From the NCBI GenBank assembly GCA_018340375.1, contig JAFFJZ010000047.1, positions 620,001 to 684,000 on the forward strand: 64,000 nt of DNA. Direction: 5' to 3'. Position numbers and translations under genes: made by a program. The DNA is from Gonatopus flavifemur. Lineage: Eukaryota; Arthropoda; Insecta; Hymenoptera; Dryinidae. Below the pieces are notes generated by a model. It was not told where the DNA came from. It did not search any database and saw only the letters and a list, made by a program, of their open reading frames with translations. This document shows positions 1 through 13,489 of the stretch, in pieces (the first letter of the stretch is position 1; each line of letters begins with the position of its first letter).

Positions 1-3000
1 TGATATGCTGGTCGGAACTATCGATTTTGTATGATATGCCGATCAGAACTATCGATTTTCTATGATATGCTCATCAGAACTCTCCACTTTCTATGATTTG
101 CTGGTCGGAACTGTCGATTGCCTATGATATGCTGGTGAGAACTATCGATTCACTATGATATGCTGGTCAGAACTATCGATTTTCTATGGTATGCCGACCA
201 GAACTATCGATTCTCTATGATATGCCGATCAGAATTCTCCATTTTCCATGATATGCTGGTCAGAACTGTCGATCTTCTATGATATGCTCATCAGAACTCT
301 TCATTCTCTATGATATGCTGGTCAGAACTATCGATTTTTAATGATATGCTGGTCAGAACTATCGATTTTCTATGATATCCTGGTCAGAACTATCGATTTT
401 CTATGATATGCTGGTCAGAACTATCGATTTCCAATGATATGCCGGTCGGAACTATCAATTTTCTATGATATGCCGATCAGAACGCTCGATTTTCTATGAT
501 ATGCTCATCAGAACTCTCCACTTTCTATGATCTGCTGGTCGGAACTGTCGATTGCCTATGATATGCTGGTGAGAACTATTGATTTTCTATGATATGCCGA
601 CCAGAACTATCAATTTTCTATGATATGCTGGTCAGAACTGTCGATTTTCTATGATATGCTGGTCAGAACTATCGATTCTCCATGATATGCTGGTCAGAAC
701 TATCGATTTCCAATGATATGCTGGTCGAGACTATCGATTCTCTATGATATGCCGATCAGAACTATCGATTTTCTAAGATATGCTCATCAGAACTCTCCAC
801 TTTCTATGATTTGCTGGTCGGAACTGTCGATTGCCTATGATATGCTGGTGAGAACTATCGATTCACTATGATATGCTGGTCAGAACTATCGATTTTCTAT
901 AGTATGCCGACCAGAACTATCGATTCTCTATGATATGCTCATCAGAACTCTTCATTCTCTATGATATGCTGGTCAGAACTATCGATTCTCCATGATATGC
1001 TGGTCAGAACTATCGATTTCCAATGATATGCTGGTCGGGACTATCGATTTTCCATGATATGCTGATCAGAACAATTGATTCCCAATGATTTGCTGGTCAG
1101 AACTGTTGATATTCAACGATATGCTGGTCAGAACTATCGATTTTTAATGATATGCTGGTCAGAACTATCGATTTTCTATGATATCCTGGTCAGAACTATC
1201 GATTTTCTATGATATGCTGGTCGGAACTATCGATTTTCTATGATATGCCGATCAGAACTATCGATTTTCTATGATATGCTGGTCAGAACTATCGATTCTC
1301 CATGATATGCTGGTCAGAACTATCGATTTTCTATGATATGCTGGTCAGAACTATTCATTTTCTATGATATGCTGGTCAGAACTATCGATTTTCTATGATA
1401 TCCTGGTCAGAACTATCGATTTTCTATGATATGCTGGTCAGAACTATCGAGTTTCTATGATATCCTGGTCAGAACTATCGATTTTCTATGATATGCCGAT
1501 CAGAACTATCGATTTTCTATGATATGCTGGTCAGAACTATCGATTCTCCATGATATGCTGGTCAGAACTATCGATTTTCTATGATATGCTGGTCAGAACT
1601 ATTCATTTTCTATGATATGCTGGTCAGAACTATCGATTTCCAATGATATGCTGGTCGGAACTATCGATTTTCTATGATATGCCAATCAGAACTATCGATT
1701 TTCTATGATATGCTCATCAGAACTCTCCACTTTCTATGATTTGCTGGTCGGAACTGTCGATTGCCTATGATATGCTGGTGAGAACTATCGATTCACTATG
1801 ATATGCTGGTCAGACCTATCGATTTTCTATGGTATGCCGACCAGAACTATCGATTCTCTATGATATGCCGATCAGAATTCTCCATTTTCCATGGTATGCT
1901 GGTCAGAACTGTCGATTTTCTATGATATGCTGGTCAGAACTATCGATTTTCTATGATGTGCCGATCAGAACTATCGATTCTCTATGATATGCTCATCAGA
2001 ACTCTCCACTTTCTATGATCTGCTGGTCGGAACTGTCGATCGCCTATGATATGCTGGTGAGAACTATCGATTTTCTATGATATGCCGATCAGAACTATCG
2101 ATTTTCTATGATATGCTGGTCAGAACTATCGATTTTCTATGATATGCTGGTCAGAACTATCGATTCTCTATGATATCCTGGTCAGAACTATCGATTTTCT
2201 ATGATATGCTGGTCAGAACTATCGATTTTCTATGATATGCCGATCAGAACTATCGATTCTCTATGATATGCTCATCAGAACTCTCCACTTTCTATGATCT
2301 GCTGGTCGGAACTGTCGATCGCCTATGATATGCTGGTGAGAACTATCGATTTTCTATGATATGCCGATCAGAACTATCGATTTTCTATGATATGCTGGTC
2401 AGAACTATCGATTGTCTATGATATGCTGGTCAGAACTATCGATTTTCTATGATATGCTCATCAGAACTCTTCATTCTCTATGATATGCTGGTCAGAACTA
2501 TCGATTTTCTATGGTATGCCGATCAGAACTATCGATTTTATATGATATGCTCATCAGAACTCTCCATTTTCCATGATATGCCGATCAGAACTATCGATTT
2601 TCTATGATATGCTCATCAGAACCCTTCATTCTCTATGATATGCTGATCAGAACTATCGATTTTCCATGATATGCTGGTCAGAACTACCGATTTTCCATGA
2701 TATGCTGGTCAGAACTCTCCATTTTCCATGATATGCTCATCAGAACTCTCCATTTTCCATGATATGCCGATCAGAACTATCGATTTTCTATGATATGCTG
2801 GTCAGAACTCTCCATTTTCCATGATATGCTCATCAGAACTCTCCATTTCCCATGATATGCCGATCAGAACTATTGATTTTCTATGATATGCTGGTCAGAA
2901 CTATCGATTTTCTATGATATGCTGGTCAGAACTATCGATTTTCCATGATATGCTGGTCAGGACTATCGATTTTCTATGATATGCTGGTCAGAACTATCGA

Positions 3001-6000
3001 TTTTCTGTGGTATGCCGATCAGAACTATCGATTTTATATTATATGCTCATCAGAACTCTCCATTTTCCATGATATGCTGGTCAGAACTATCGATTCTCCA
3101 TGATATGCTGGTCAGAACTATCGATTTTCTATGATATGCTCATCAGAACTCCCCATTTTCCATGATATGCTGGTCAGAACTATTGATTTTCCATGATATG
3201 CTGGTCAGAACTATTGATTTTCCATGATATGCTGGTCAGAACTATCGATTCTCCATGATATGCTGGTCAGAACTATCGATTCTCCATGATATGCTGGTCA
3301 GAACTATCGATTCTCTATGATATGCTGGTCAGAACTATCGATTCTCCATGATATGCTGGTCAGAACTATCGATTTTCTATGATATGCTCATCAGAACTCC
3401 CCATTTTCCATGATATGCTGGTCAGAACTCTCCATTTTCCATGATATGCTGGTCAGAACTATTCATTTTCTATGATATGCTGGTCAGAACTATCGATTTC
3501 CAATGATATGCTGGTCGGAACTATCGATTTTGTATGATATGCCGATCAGAACTATCGATTTTCTATGATATGCTCATCAGAACTCTCCACTTTCTATGAT
3601 TTGCTGGTCGGAACTGTCGATTGCCTATGATATGCTGGTGAGAACTATCGATTCACTATGATATGCTGGTCAGAACTATCGATTTTCTATGGTATGCCGA
3701 CCAGAACTATCGATTCTCTATGATATGCCGATCAGAATTCTCCATTTTCCATGATATGCTGGTCAGAACTGTCGATCTTCTATGATATGCTCATCAGAAC
3801 TCTTCATTCTCTATGATATGCTGGTCAGAACTATCGATTTTTAATGATATGCTGGTCAGAACTATCGATTTTCTATGATATCCTGGTCAGAACTATCGAT
3901 TTTCTATGATATGCTGGTCAGAACTATCGATTTCCAATGATATGCCGGTCGGAACTATCAATTTTCTATGATATGCCGATCAGAACGCTCGATTTTCTAT
4001 GATATGCTCATCAGAACTCTCCACTTTCTATGATCTGCTGGTCGGAACTGTCGATTGCCTATGATATGCTGGTGAGAACTATCGATTTTCTATGATATGC
4101 CGATCAGAACTATCAATTTTCTATGATATGCTGGTCAGAACTGTCGATTTTCTATGATATGCTGGTCAGAACTATCGATTTCCAATGATATGCTGGTCGA
4201 GACTATCGATTCTCTATGATATGCCGATCAGAACTATCGATTTTCTATGATATGCTCATCAGAACTCTCCACTTTCTATGATTTGCTGGTCGGAACTGTC
4301 GATGGCCTATGATATGCTGGTGAGAACTATCGATTCACTATGATATGCTGGTCAGAACTATCGATTTTCTATAGTATGCCGACCAGAACTATCGATTCTC
4401 TATGATATGCTCATCAGAACTCTTCATTCTCTATGATATGCTGGTCAGAACTATCGATTCTCCATGATATGCTGGTCAGAACTATCGATTTCCAATGATA
4501 TGCTGGTCGGGACTATCGATTCACTATGATATGCCGATCAGAACTATCGATTTTCTATGATATGCCGATCAGAACTCTCCATTTTCCATGATATGCTGGT
4601 CAGAACTGTCGATTTTCTATGATATGCTCATCAGAACCCTTCATTCTCTATGATATGCTGGTCAGAACTATCGATTTCCTATGGTATGCCGATCAGAACT
4701 ATCGATTTTATATTATATGCTCATCAGAACTCTCCATTTTCCATGATATGCTGCTCAGAACTATCGATTTTCTATGATATGCTGGTCAGAACTATCGATT
4801 TTCTATGATATGCCGATCAGAACGCTCGATTCTCTATGATATGCTCATCAGAACTCTCCACTTTCTATGATCTGCTGGTCGGAACTGTCGATCGCCTATG
4901 ATATGCTGGTGAGAACTATCGATTTTCTATAATATGCCGATCAGAACTATCGATTTTCTATGATATGCTGGTCAGAACTATCGATTTTCTATGATATGCT
5001 GGTCAGAACTCTCCATTTTCCATGATATGCTCATCAGAACTCTCCATTTTCCATGATATGCCGATCAGAACTATCGATTTTCTATGATATGCTGGTCAGA
5101 ACTCTCCATTTTCCATGATATGCTCATCAGAACTCTCCATTTCCCATGATATGCCGATCAGAACTATTGATTTTCTATGATATGCTGGTCAGAACTATCG
5201 ATTTTCTATGATATGCTGGTCAGAACTATCGATTTTCCATGATATGCTGGTCAGGACTATCGATTTTCTATGATATGCTGGTCAGAACTATCGATTTTCT
5301 ATGGTATGCCGATCAGAACTATCGATTTTATATTATATGCTCATCAGAACTCTCCATTTTCCATGATATGCTGGTCAGAACTATCGATTCTCCATGATAT
5401 GCTGGTCAGAACTATCGATTTTCTATGATATGCTCATCAGAACTCCCCATTTTCCATGATATGCTGGTCAGAACTATCGATTCTCCATGATATGCTGGTC
5501 AGAACTATCGATTCTCCATGATATGCTGGTCAGAACTATCGATTCTCTATGATATGCTGGTCAGAACTATCGATTCTCCATGATATGCTGGTCAGAACTA
5601 TCGATTTTCTATGATATGCTCATCAGAACTCCCCATTTTCCATGATATGCTGGTCAGAACTCTCCATTTTCCATGATATGCTGGTCAGAACTATTCATTT
5701 TCTATGATATGCTGGTCAGAACTATCGATTTCCAATGATATGCTGGTCGGAACTATCGATTTTGTATGATATGCCGATCAGAACTATCGATTTTCTATGA
5801 TATGCTCATCAGAACTCTCCACTTTCTATGATTTGCTGGTCGGAACTGTCGATTGCCTATGATATGCTGGTGAGAACTATCGATTCACTATGATATGCTG
5901 GTCAGAACTATCGATTTTCTATGGTATGCCGACCAGAACTATCGATTCTCTATGATATGCCGATCAGAATTCTCCATTTTCCATGATATGCTGGTCAGAA

Positions 6001-8339
6001 CTGTCGATCTTCTATGATATGCTCATCAGAACTCTTCATTCTCTATGATATGCTGGTCAGAACTATCGATTTTTAATGATATGCTGGTCAGAACTATCGA
6101 TTTTCTATGATATCCTGGTCAGAACTATCGATTTTCTATGATATGCTGGTCAGAACTATCGATTTCCAATGATATGCCGGTCGGAACTATCAATTTTCTA
6201 TGATATGCCGATCAGAACGCTCGATTTTCTATGATATGCTCATCAGAACTCTCCACTTTCTATGATCTGCTGGTCGGAACTGTCGATTGCCTATGATATG
6301 CTGGTGAGAACTATCGATTTTCTATGATATGCCGATCAGAACTATCAATTTTCTATGATATGCTGGTCAGAACTGTCGATTTTCTATGATATGCTGGTCA
6401 GAACTATCGATTCTCCATGATATGCTGGTCAGAACTATCGATTTCCAATGATATGCTGGTCGAGACTATCGATTCTCTATGATATGCCGATCAGAATTAT
6501 CGATTTTCTATGATATGCTCATCAGAACTCTCCACTTTCTATGATTTGCTGGTCGGAACTGTCGATTGCCTATGATATGCTGGTGAGAACTATCGATTCA
6601 CTATGATATGCTGGTCAGAACTATCGATTTTCTATAGTATGCCGACCAGAACTATCGATTCTCTATGATATGCTCATCAGAACTCTTCATTCTCTATGAT
6701 ATGCTGGTCAGAACTATCGATTCTCCATGATATGCTGGTCAGAACTATCGATTTCCAATGATATGCTGGTCGGGACTATCGATTCTCTATGATATGCCGA
6801 TCAGAACTATCGATTTTCTATGATATGCCGATCAGAACTCTCCATTTTCCATGATATGCTGGTCAGAACTGTCGATTTTCTATGATATGCTCATCAGAAC
6901 CCTTCATTCTCTATGATATGCTGGTCAGAACTATCGATTTCCTATGGTATGCCGATCAGAACTATCGATTTTCTATGATATGCTGGTCAGAACTATCGAT
7001 TTTCTATGATATGCCGATCAGAACGCTCGATTCTCTATGATATGCTCATCAGAACTCTCCACATTCTATGATCTGCTGGTCGGAACTGTCGATCGCCTAT
7101 GATATGCTGGTGAGAACTATCGATTTTCTATAATATGCCGATCAGAACTATCGATTTTCTATGATATGCTGGTCAGAACTATCGATTTTCTATGATATGC
7201 TGGTCAGAACTATCGATTTTCTATGATATGCCGATCAGAACTATCGATTTTCTATGATATGCTCATCAGAACTCTCCATTTTCCATGATATGCCGATCAG
7301 AACTATCGATTTTCTATGATATGCTCATCAGAACCCTTCATTCTCTATGATATGCTGATCAGAACTATCGATTTTCCATGATATGCTGGTCAGGACTATC
7401 GATTTTCTATGATATGCTGGTCAGAACTATCGATTTTCCATGATATGCTGGTCAGAACTATCGATTCTCCATGATATGCTGGTCAGAACTATCGATTCTC
7501 CATGATATGCTGGTCAGAACTATCGATTCTCCATGATATGCTGGTCAGAACTATCGATTCTCCATGATATGCTGGTCAGAACTATCGATTCTCTATGATA
7601 TGCTGGTCAGAACTATCGATTCTCCATGATATGCTGGTCAGAACTATCGATTTTCTATGATATGCTCATCAGAACTCCCCATTTTCCATGATATGCTCAT
7701 GAGAACTCCCCATTTTCCATGATATGCTGGTCAGAACTATTGATTTTCCATGATATGCTGGTCAGAACTATTGATTTTCCATGATATGCTGGTCAGAACT
7801 ATTGATTTTCCATGATATGCTGGTCAGAACTATTGATTTTCCATGATATGCTGGTCAAAACTATCGATTCTCCATGATATGCTGGTCAGAACTATCGATT
7901 CTCCATGATATGCTGGTCAGAACTATCGATTCTCTATGATATGCTGGTCAGAACTATCGATTCTCCATGATATGCTGGTCAGAACTATCGATTTTCTATG
8001 ATATGCTCATCAGAACTCCCCATTTTCCATGATATGCTGGTCAGAACTCTCCATTTTCCATGATATGCTGGTCAGAACTATCGATTTTCTATGCTATGCT
8101 TGTCAGATCTATTGATTTTCCATGATATGCTGGTCAGAACTATCGATTTTCCATGATATGCTGGTCAGAACAATTGATTCCCAATGATTTGCTGCTCAGA
8201 ACTGTAGATATTCAACGATATGCTGGTCAGAACTATCGATTTTTAATGATATGCCGGTCAGTACTATCGATTCTCTAGGATATGCTGATCAGAACTCTCG
8301 ATTCTCAATGATATGCTAGTCGGAACTCCCGATCCTCTG
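1..8339. repeat. 31-bp satellite array with higher-order repeats
   Basis: Tandem array of a 31-bp monomer whose recognisable parts are TGATATGCTGG, CAGAACT and ATCGAT. The monomer start recurs at 1+31k for every point I checked (1, 3,504, 5,736, 8,278, 8,309), so about 269 monomers run without net insertion or deletion, and the array continues off the left edge. Monomers fall into recurring variants (for example ones with CTCATCAGAAC, CCGATCAGAAC, or CGGAACTGTCGATTGCC). Variant order repeats: the block starting at 1 recurs at 3,504 and 5,736. The last two are 2,232 bp apart (72 monomers); matching variants further on are 74 monomers apart (2,841 versus 5,135), so the higher-order unit changes by whole monomers. 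No reading frame stays open through the array. It lies in what is probably the first intron of lipin. Confidence 0.97.
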
Positions 8340-8962
8340 GGACTCCCAATTGACTCCCTGATTACTCCCAACATCAGAACTCTCGTTCCTTGACATCCTC
8401 ACATGCCAATCAGCCGTAGAACTCCGAGATATAGTTCACTTCCAGCGGTTTCACCTGCGCTGCTACTACATCGTAGAAGAACTCCTCATGTCTCTTCATT
8501 TAATTCCCGAAAAAAATTTCTTAAGCACTCCTAGCATCAGAACTCCCTTGTTTCGACATCCTCGCATCCCAATCATCCCTAGAACTCCTAGATATAGTCA
8601 ATTTCCTTCCATTACCCCTGCGATGCTGTCATATTGTAGAAGAACTCAGCATATCATTCCATTTAATTCCTGAAAAAAATTTCCCAAGCACTTCTAGCAT
8701 TAGAACTCCCTTGTTTTGACATCCTCGCATCCCAATCATCCCTAGAACTCCGAGATACAGTCCATTTCCATCCATTTTCCCTGCGATGCTGTCATATTGT
8801 AGAAGAACTTAGCATATCATTTTTTCAAAATCGATTTTTTTCACAAATTTACCCGGAACTATTGTTGTAACTTATCAAGAACTGTAGAACTATAGTGGAT
8901 GCCACTAGAACTGGTGCTTTTTTGTGCGATGCTGACATTTGATATGCCAACTTCACAGACAC
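8340..8962 (+). mobile_element. Outer right arm of Z-family foldback transposon (copy Z1) flanking the satellite
   Basis: After the last 31-bp monomer the sequence degrades into spaced AGAACT-containing repeats, then matches the outer arms of the foldback copies at 18,816-19,432 and 25,960-26,514. The end reads GATATGCCAACTTCACAGACAC, against CTTCACATTCAC in the other copies. The boundary at 8,962 is supported independently: the sequence from 8,963 aligns with an uninterrupted MITE at 42,885-43,012. A 9-bp target duplication starting GAAAAATTG (8,963-8,971) would fit; the left end is outside the window. The satellite therefore sits inside a member of this transposon family. Confidence 0.82.
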
Positions 8963-9088
8963 GAAAAATTGCTCTCGTAGCTAACACGATTGCTGTTATA
9001 GCAAATTTTTAGCTAGTTCAGCAAAAAATTTTGCTATTCTATATATAATACCTCGATTTGCTGCGTCAGCAAATTTTTTCTCTCCGCG
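8963..9088. mobile_element. Right half of GCTG-rich MITE, split by the Z1 insertion
   Basis: Matches the right half of the MITE at 42,639-43,012, including TAGCTAACACGATTGCTG, the TCTATATATAATACC stretch and the end TTTTCTCTCCGCG, followed by TA. The left half is not in the window and presumably lies beyond the satellite. Confidence 0.8.
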
Positions 9089-10721
9089 TAATGTTGTTTA
9101 GTAAAAATTATCATGCCCATTCCGCGGAATAGATGATTTGTGTGGTGGAATCAATTATGCGACCATTCACTGTTTGGTACGAATAACAATACTTGGGTAA
9201 CCGAATGAAATACAAGTTTAGTAAAATCAATTTGACTTGTTATGGTGACATGAACTGTATGTGCATTCGGTTTCTAATACTAGACATTTGGTCTGTCCAT
9301 ATTCCACTAAATCGTTAACCCTCAGGGTACGAACTGGGTTACGGTAACCCGAGCAATTTCAATGAGTCGCACCAATTTTCAACAGGCGAGGAACGAGAGA
9401 CTGGACTAGGGGGGGAAGAAGTTTGAGATATCGACCACCTAAAGCCCGAACAATATCATTGGTTGTCGCTTTGTGACTGAGTTGTGCGCACTCAAAATCT
9501 TGCCTCGGGTAAATTTCACCAGGGTTGGCATCTGTGGGTCCAACCCAATTGGACCCAGTGGGTTTTTTCGGGTGGGTACGGATTGAAAAAACCCTCAAAA
9601 ACCCAGTCAAAAACCCACATGGTGCTCAATTGAATGGTTATTTAATACAATGTATTTTTCCATGTTGTTCTTCTTTCTAAATTTGCATCAGTAGAATTTC
9701 ATTGATTCTACAGTTATAAGTATCCCACTGGATAGAATTGGATGAATTTTACTACGTTATGAATTATTACTCACTGTTCAGTGAGTGAAAGCTTACCTAA
9801 AGCTCGAAATGATGATTGATCGAAATGAGTCATATTTCATTGGGAAACTCAACACCGAAAAAAATAATTTATTTGATCGAATGAACTGAAGTTAGTTGTG
9901 AAAATGAGTTCCGAGTAATAAAAGAATAGAAGCCGGTCATAAAAGCTGTAGTTAAGGCAACTTCAGATTAGTAACAGCAACTAAAGTCAGAGAAATTAAA
10001 TTTGAATTCAGTTGAGCCAACGCCCGTTTTAGTTATCCAAATGTCAACAACTGTATCTAGTTGCTGGAACTAATTTGGAGTAAGGGTAACTAATAATTTT
10101 TTTCGGTGAGTGGATACTCACCAATGCAGTGCATTGGAGTGAAATACTAATAATCGCGATCCAATGGAATTCCACTGATCTAAATACGGGAAGTTATTTA
10201 ATTGAGATTTGTTCAAATGTTGCTCGAATACCGTTGAAAGACTTGTTCATTGAAGTGTGATTTTTTTTATGAAAACGAATCCGTGAAAATTGCCCAGAAC
10301 TTTTCTTGCATATGTGGTACGACTAGCCATTGTTTTGGATCGTCGTTTTGTATTCTCGAAACCTTCCAAAGCATTGCCTAGCCAGATTATAAACGCTTGA
10401 GGAATGTTGAAAAATTTCAAAAAACACGTTTCCACTAAAAACCACACCTCCACTTATTAGTCAATAGAATGTGATAACTTCCTTCAAGTATAGAAAAATA
10501 TGGGAGATAAACATTAATAATTGAAAATGAATTCAATGGAAAACAATTGGTACAATGTAGATTTTGATTATGATGAGACAGCATTTAATATGATTCAATA
10601 AAATAGCATAAAATCATAATTTGAATATGAATGTTCATATTTCGGTACAAATACAATGGTACATATTCATTCTTAATATCTACATAATGGATGAGTTTGA
10701 TAACTCTGTTTATTTTTCATA
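9089..10721. other. Non-coding stretch, no gene recognised
   Basis: AT-rich sequence with no convincing coding region. Around 9,500-9,615 there is a low-complexity patch of CCCA/GGGT runs that resembles the CCCGAAAAA patch at 12,193-12,320; both are followed or preceded by a GAACTGGGT motif, so they may be decayed ends of one element. Confidence 0.5.
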
Positions 10722-10963
10722 CACTGAGGGAAGAAATTCATTGGGACAAAAAAATATTACATCCAATGGTATCTATAAAATATTTCTTGAGATCAATGAA
10801 ATTTTACTCCAATGGATGAAATGGTTTTTCAGTTGATGAAATACTTCATGCGGTCAAAAACCATTTCATTCATTCGAATAATATTCAATTGGTTCAAAGA
10901 AATATTTTATAGTTACCATTGGATGAAATATTTTCTTGCCTCAATGACTTTTTTCCCTCAGTG
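10722..10963. mobile_element. MITE with CACTGAGGGAA ends, TA target duplication
   Basis: Inverted ends CACTGAGGGAAGAAATTCATTG and its near complement at 10,940-10,963, flanked on both sides by TA (10,720-10,721 and 10,964-10,965). The 242-bp interior is rich in ATTGG/CCAATGG and ATGAAAT motifs and folds back on itself. It has no coding capacity. It belongs to the CAC(T/G)GAGAAA-ended group found many times in the window. Confidence 0.85.
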
Positions 10964-11020
10964 TACTTATATGGGGTTTTTGTATTTTTTTTATTCACAA
11001 AAAATATCATAATAAAAATG

Positions 11021-11232
11021 AGGGTGAACTACCGAGTAAATGAACGATGGCCTAATGGAATAAAGATTCATAAAAGAAGTAACTATTAAAAATTTCTACT
11101 ACGTTAAAATAATTCGGTTTTTTTCAAAATAGTAACAACTTCTTATGAAAACAATCAAATTACTTTAATGTAGCAGAAATTTTTAATAATTACTTCTTTT
11201 ATAAATCGTTGATCTACTGGGTAGTGCACCCT
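11021..11232. mobile_element. Palindromic MITE with AGGGTGAACTACC ends
   Basis: Left end AGGGTGAACTACCGAGTA pairs with TACTGGGTAGTGCACCCT at the right, and the interior pairs too (AAAGAAGTAA with TTACTTCTTT, AAAATTTCTACTACG with GTAGCAGAAATTTTT). The target duplication is not clear. No coding capacity. Confidence 0.75.
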
Positions 11233-12028
11233 ATTTTAGAGAGTCTTAGTTGTAGTTAATCATCGTGTTGTTCATTTTGATGAAATTTATATAGTTTAAC
11301 TAATTTAGTGCCCCTTTCTGGAACTAGTCTATTCCTCAGACTATTCTAAATATGCCCGAATGAGGAAAAAATTCTGTCAATCCCAGCACTGCTAGGTGGA
11401 CACCTTAACAATTTGGCAAGAAACATGCAAAACCACTTGGTAGATTGTTTTGATGTGCAGTGTGGTCTTGCATCAAAAGTAGAATGGACACAAAATACAA
11501 GGATTTGTAACGTCCAATTTGAATTGTGGCGATGCTGATCGAATTGCAGTAAAGTGCGTTAACGGTTGGAGTAAATTGCACTTGGAAATTTCACTAGTTT
11601 CAAACTTGATTTCAGCTCATGTAAACACAAATCTTGGTCCAATTTCAATCTGATCGAGGCCCAACCTTGAAAGCTCAGGCCAAAGTCGAACAAAAATTTA
11701 TCCCAGATTGGTGCTCACATGAGAGATTAGATGAAAAGTAACTTTTTAGTTTATTCGGTATTTCCTGGTGACAATATAAAGTAGAATGGAATATGGTAGG
11801 GAGTCTTTTGGCAGAATCGACATGATTTGACAATCACTAGTCGCTTTCAGAGAACACTAGGGAATGACTAGCGGTGGTCGAATCATGGTCATTCGGCCAA
11901 AAGATCCCTTACCATGGAATATACATATGTAAATGTATTATTCTATATCATCATATACGGAAAATGATAACATAGTACGATAAAAATGAAGATTAGTAGG
12001 TCATACTAAGAATCATCAGAGGAAACCA
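11233..12028. other. Non-coding stretch, nothing recognised
   Basis: No open frame or repeat family that I recognise. A weak inverted pair (TAGGGAGTCTTTTGGCAGAATCGACATGA around 11,796 and TCATGGTCATTCGGCCAAAAGATCCCTTACCAT around 11,883) suggests one small decayed MITE. Confidence 0.4.
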
Positions 12029-12192
12029 ATGCCAATCAGCATTGCCAGTATTCCCTAGAAAAATCTTCAGCATCTAATGATTGGTCATTTCTTGTACAAC
12101 TGGCCAATCATATTTTCAATTTGGGAAGAAATGACCAATGACAGAAAATCTGAAGATTTCTCTAGGAAATACTGGCATCACTGATGCCAATT
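12029..12192. mobile_element. Small palindromic MITE
   Basis: ATGCCAATCAGCATTGCCAG followed by TATTCCCTAGAAAAATCTTCAG at the left pairs with CTGAAGATTTCTCTAGGAAATA and CTGGCATCACTGATGCCAA at the right. The loop pairs again (TTGGTCATTTCTT with AAGAAATGACCAA). About 165 bp, non-coding. Confidence 0.75.
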
Positions 12193-12802
12193 TGATAAAA
12201 CCCGAAAAAACCCGGAAAAGCCCGAAAAAACCCCAAAAAACCCGAAAAAACCTGATTGTACCCAGCGGGGCGGGTTTTGAAGAAAAAACCCGGGTTTTTT
12301 CCAACCCTGAATTTCACCCAGTTCGTACTGAACGTCACAAAAGTTGATGTTTTCAAGAAATATCAAAGTTGTGAAAAACTGTCACTCATTATTGATTGCA
12401 TAAGGTTTGAGTCTATAAGAGTGATCGGAAGTGAAATTTCTTTCGATAGAGGGCGTTGGTGTGTAATTCGTGGTGTCATTTTAAAGTGGTAGTATCCAAC
12501 CTTCAGTATCGTTCTATCTTCAACTTATATACAGGTTTCTGATTGACTGGAGGATAGTAGAAGGTAATTGTATAATTATTACATGAATTAGCAATAATCT
12601 TATGCCTAATGCATGTTGATTACAATTGTTTATTGTTTCTTTGCAGTGGAACGTATCTAATAGCAATTATATTGTTATCGGTGAAGTTATTCACATCTCA
12701 AAAAGGTTTGTAGGTTATTTTTCCAAGAAGTGGGATATCTTTTTGTAAAAAAACAGTTGATGTCTGAATTTCAAGGTCACTCATGCAAGTAATTATTTTT
12801 TT

Positions 12803-13461
12803 ATGAAGATGATTACACGTCGAAAAACTCGAAGCGTCACAAGTCTTGAAAAATTATATGACTGCGAAGAAAATGAACCTGGGTATGAGAGTGCAAATGA
12901 AACGGATGATGCTACTCATTCGGAAACTTCTCATTCATCCGAAACCGATGCAGAGGAGAGCAACGAGGACGATGAAGAGGAACCAAAGAAGGTGGAGGTA
13001 GTTTCTCGAACGTCTAGCGAACCTGCACGCAAAAGAGGCCGACCAGCTTACCTGCGTTCGAAAAGTGGACACAAATGGTCTCTATCTACCCCACAGCAGA
13101 GGAATAAGAGATCACAAAGTATTCACGCCCCTAGTATTAAAGGTGATGCTATGAATGCCAAAACCCCAGTTGAAACATGGAATGTTTTATTCTCTGATGA
13201 AATTTTGGAAATAATCATTAAACATACGAATGAGGAAATGAAAAGAACAATCCAAATAATGAGAGAAAGAGAAATACAGATTGTTCAATCAATCCACAAT
13301 GAAATATACATTGTAGAGTTGAGAGCAGTGATCGGATTAATGAAGTGGAAGCTGTCGGCCGCGAGCTGTCAGCCGCGGGGGTTATGTTTTGGCTGGGACT
13401 GTACCTGAACAAAACGACCGGATTATTTGGATATTTTCTCCATAAATACATGCTAGAATGA
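12803..13461 (+). pseudogene. Truncated piggyBac-type transposase gene
   Basis: Encodes the N-terminal part of a piggyBac (PGBD4-like, DDE_Tnp_1_7) transposase. An acidic Ser/Glu/Asp-rich leader of about 70 residues and a basic ARKRGRPAY stretch come first. Then SGHKWS, a typical 'NAKTPVETWNVLFSDEIL' block and IIKHTNEEM, and finally ELRAVIGLM. At that point a 44-bp insert (13,343-13,386) shifts the frame; without it the protein would run on as FWLGLYLNKTTGLFG, as expected for the family, before stopping at 13,461. The catalytic core and the C-terminal cysteine domain are absent, so the copy cannot be active. The start at 12,803 is the first ATG of the open frame. A TTTGCAG acceptor-like site lies at about 12,647. 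Confidence 0.78.
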
Positions 13462-13489
13462 GATAATGATAATATCTAAAGATATGAAT

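Noticed and set aside
1..8339. CRISPR-like regularly repeated array
   Set aside because: There are no unique spacers; monomers are directly adjacent, and the context is eukaryotic satellite DNA.
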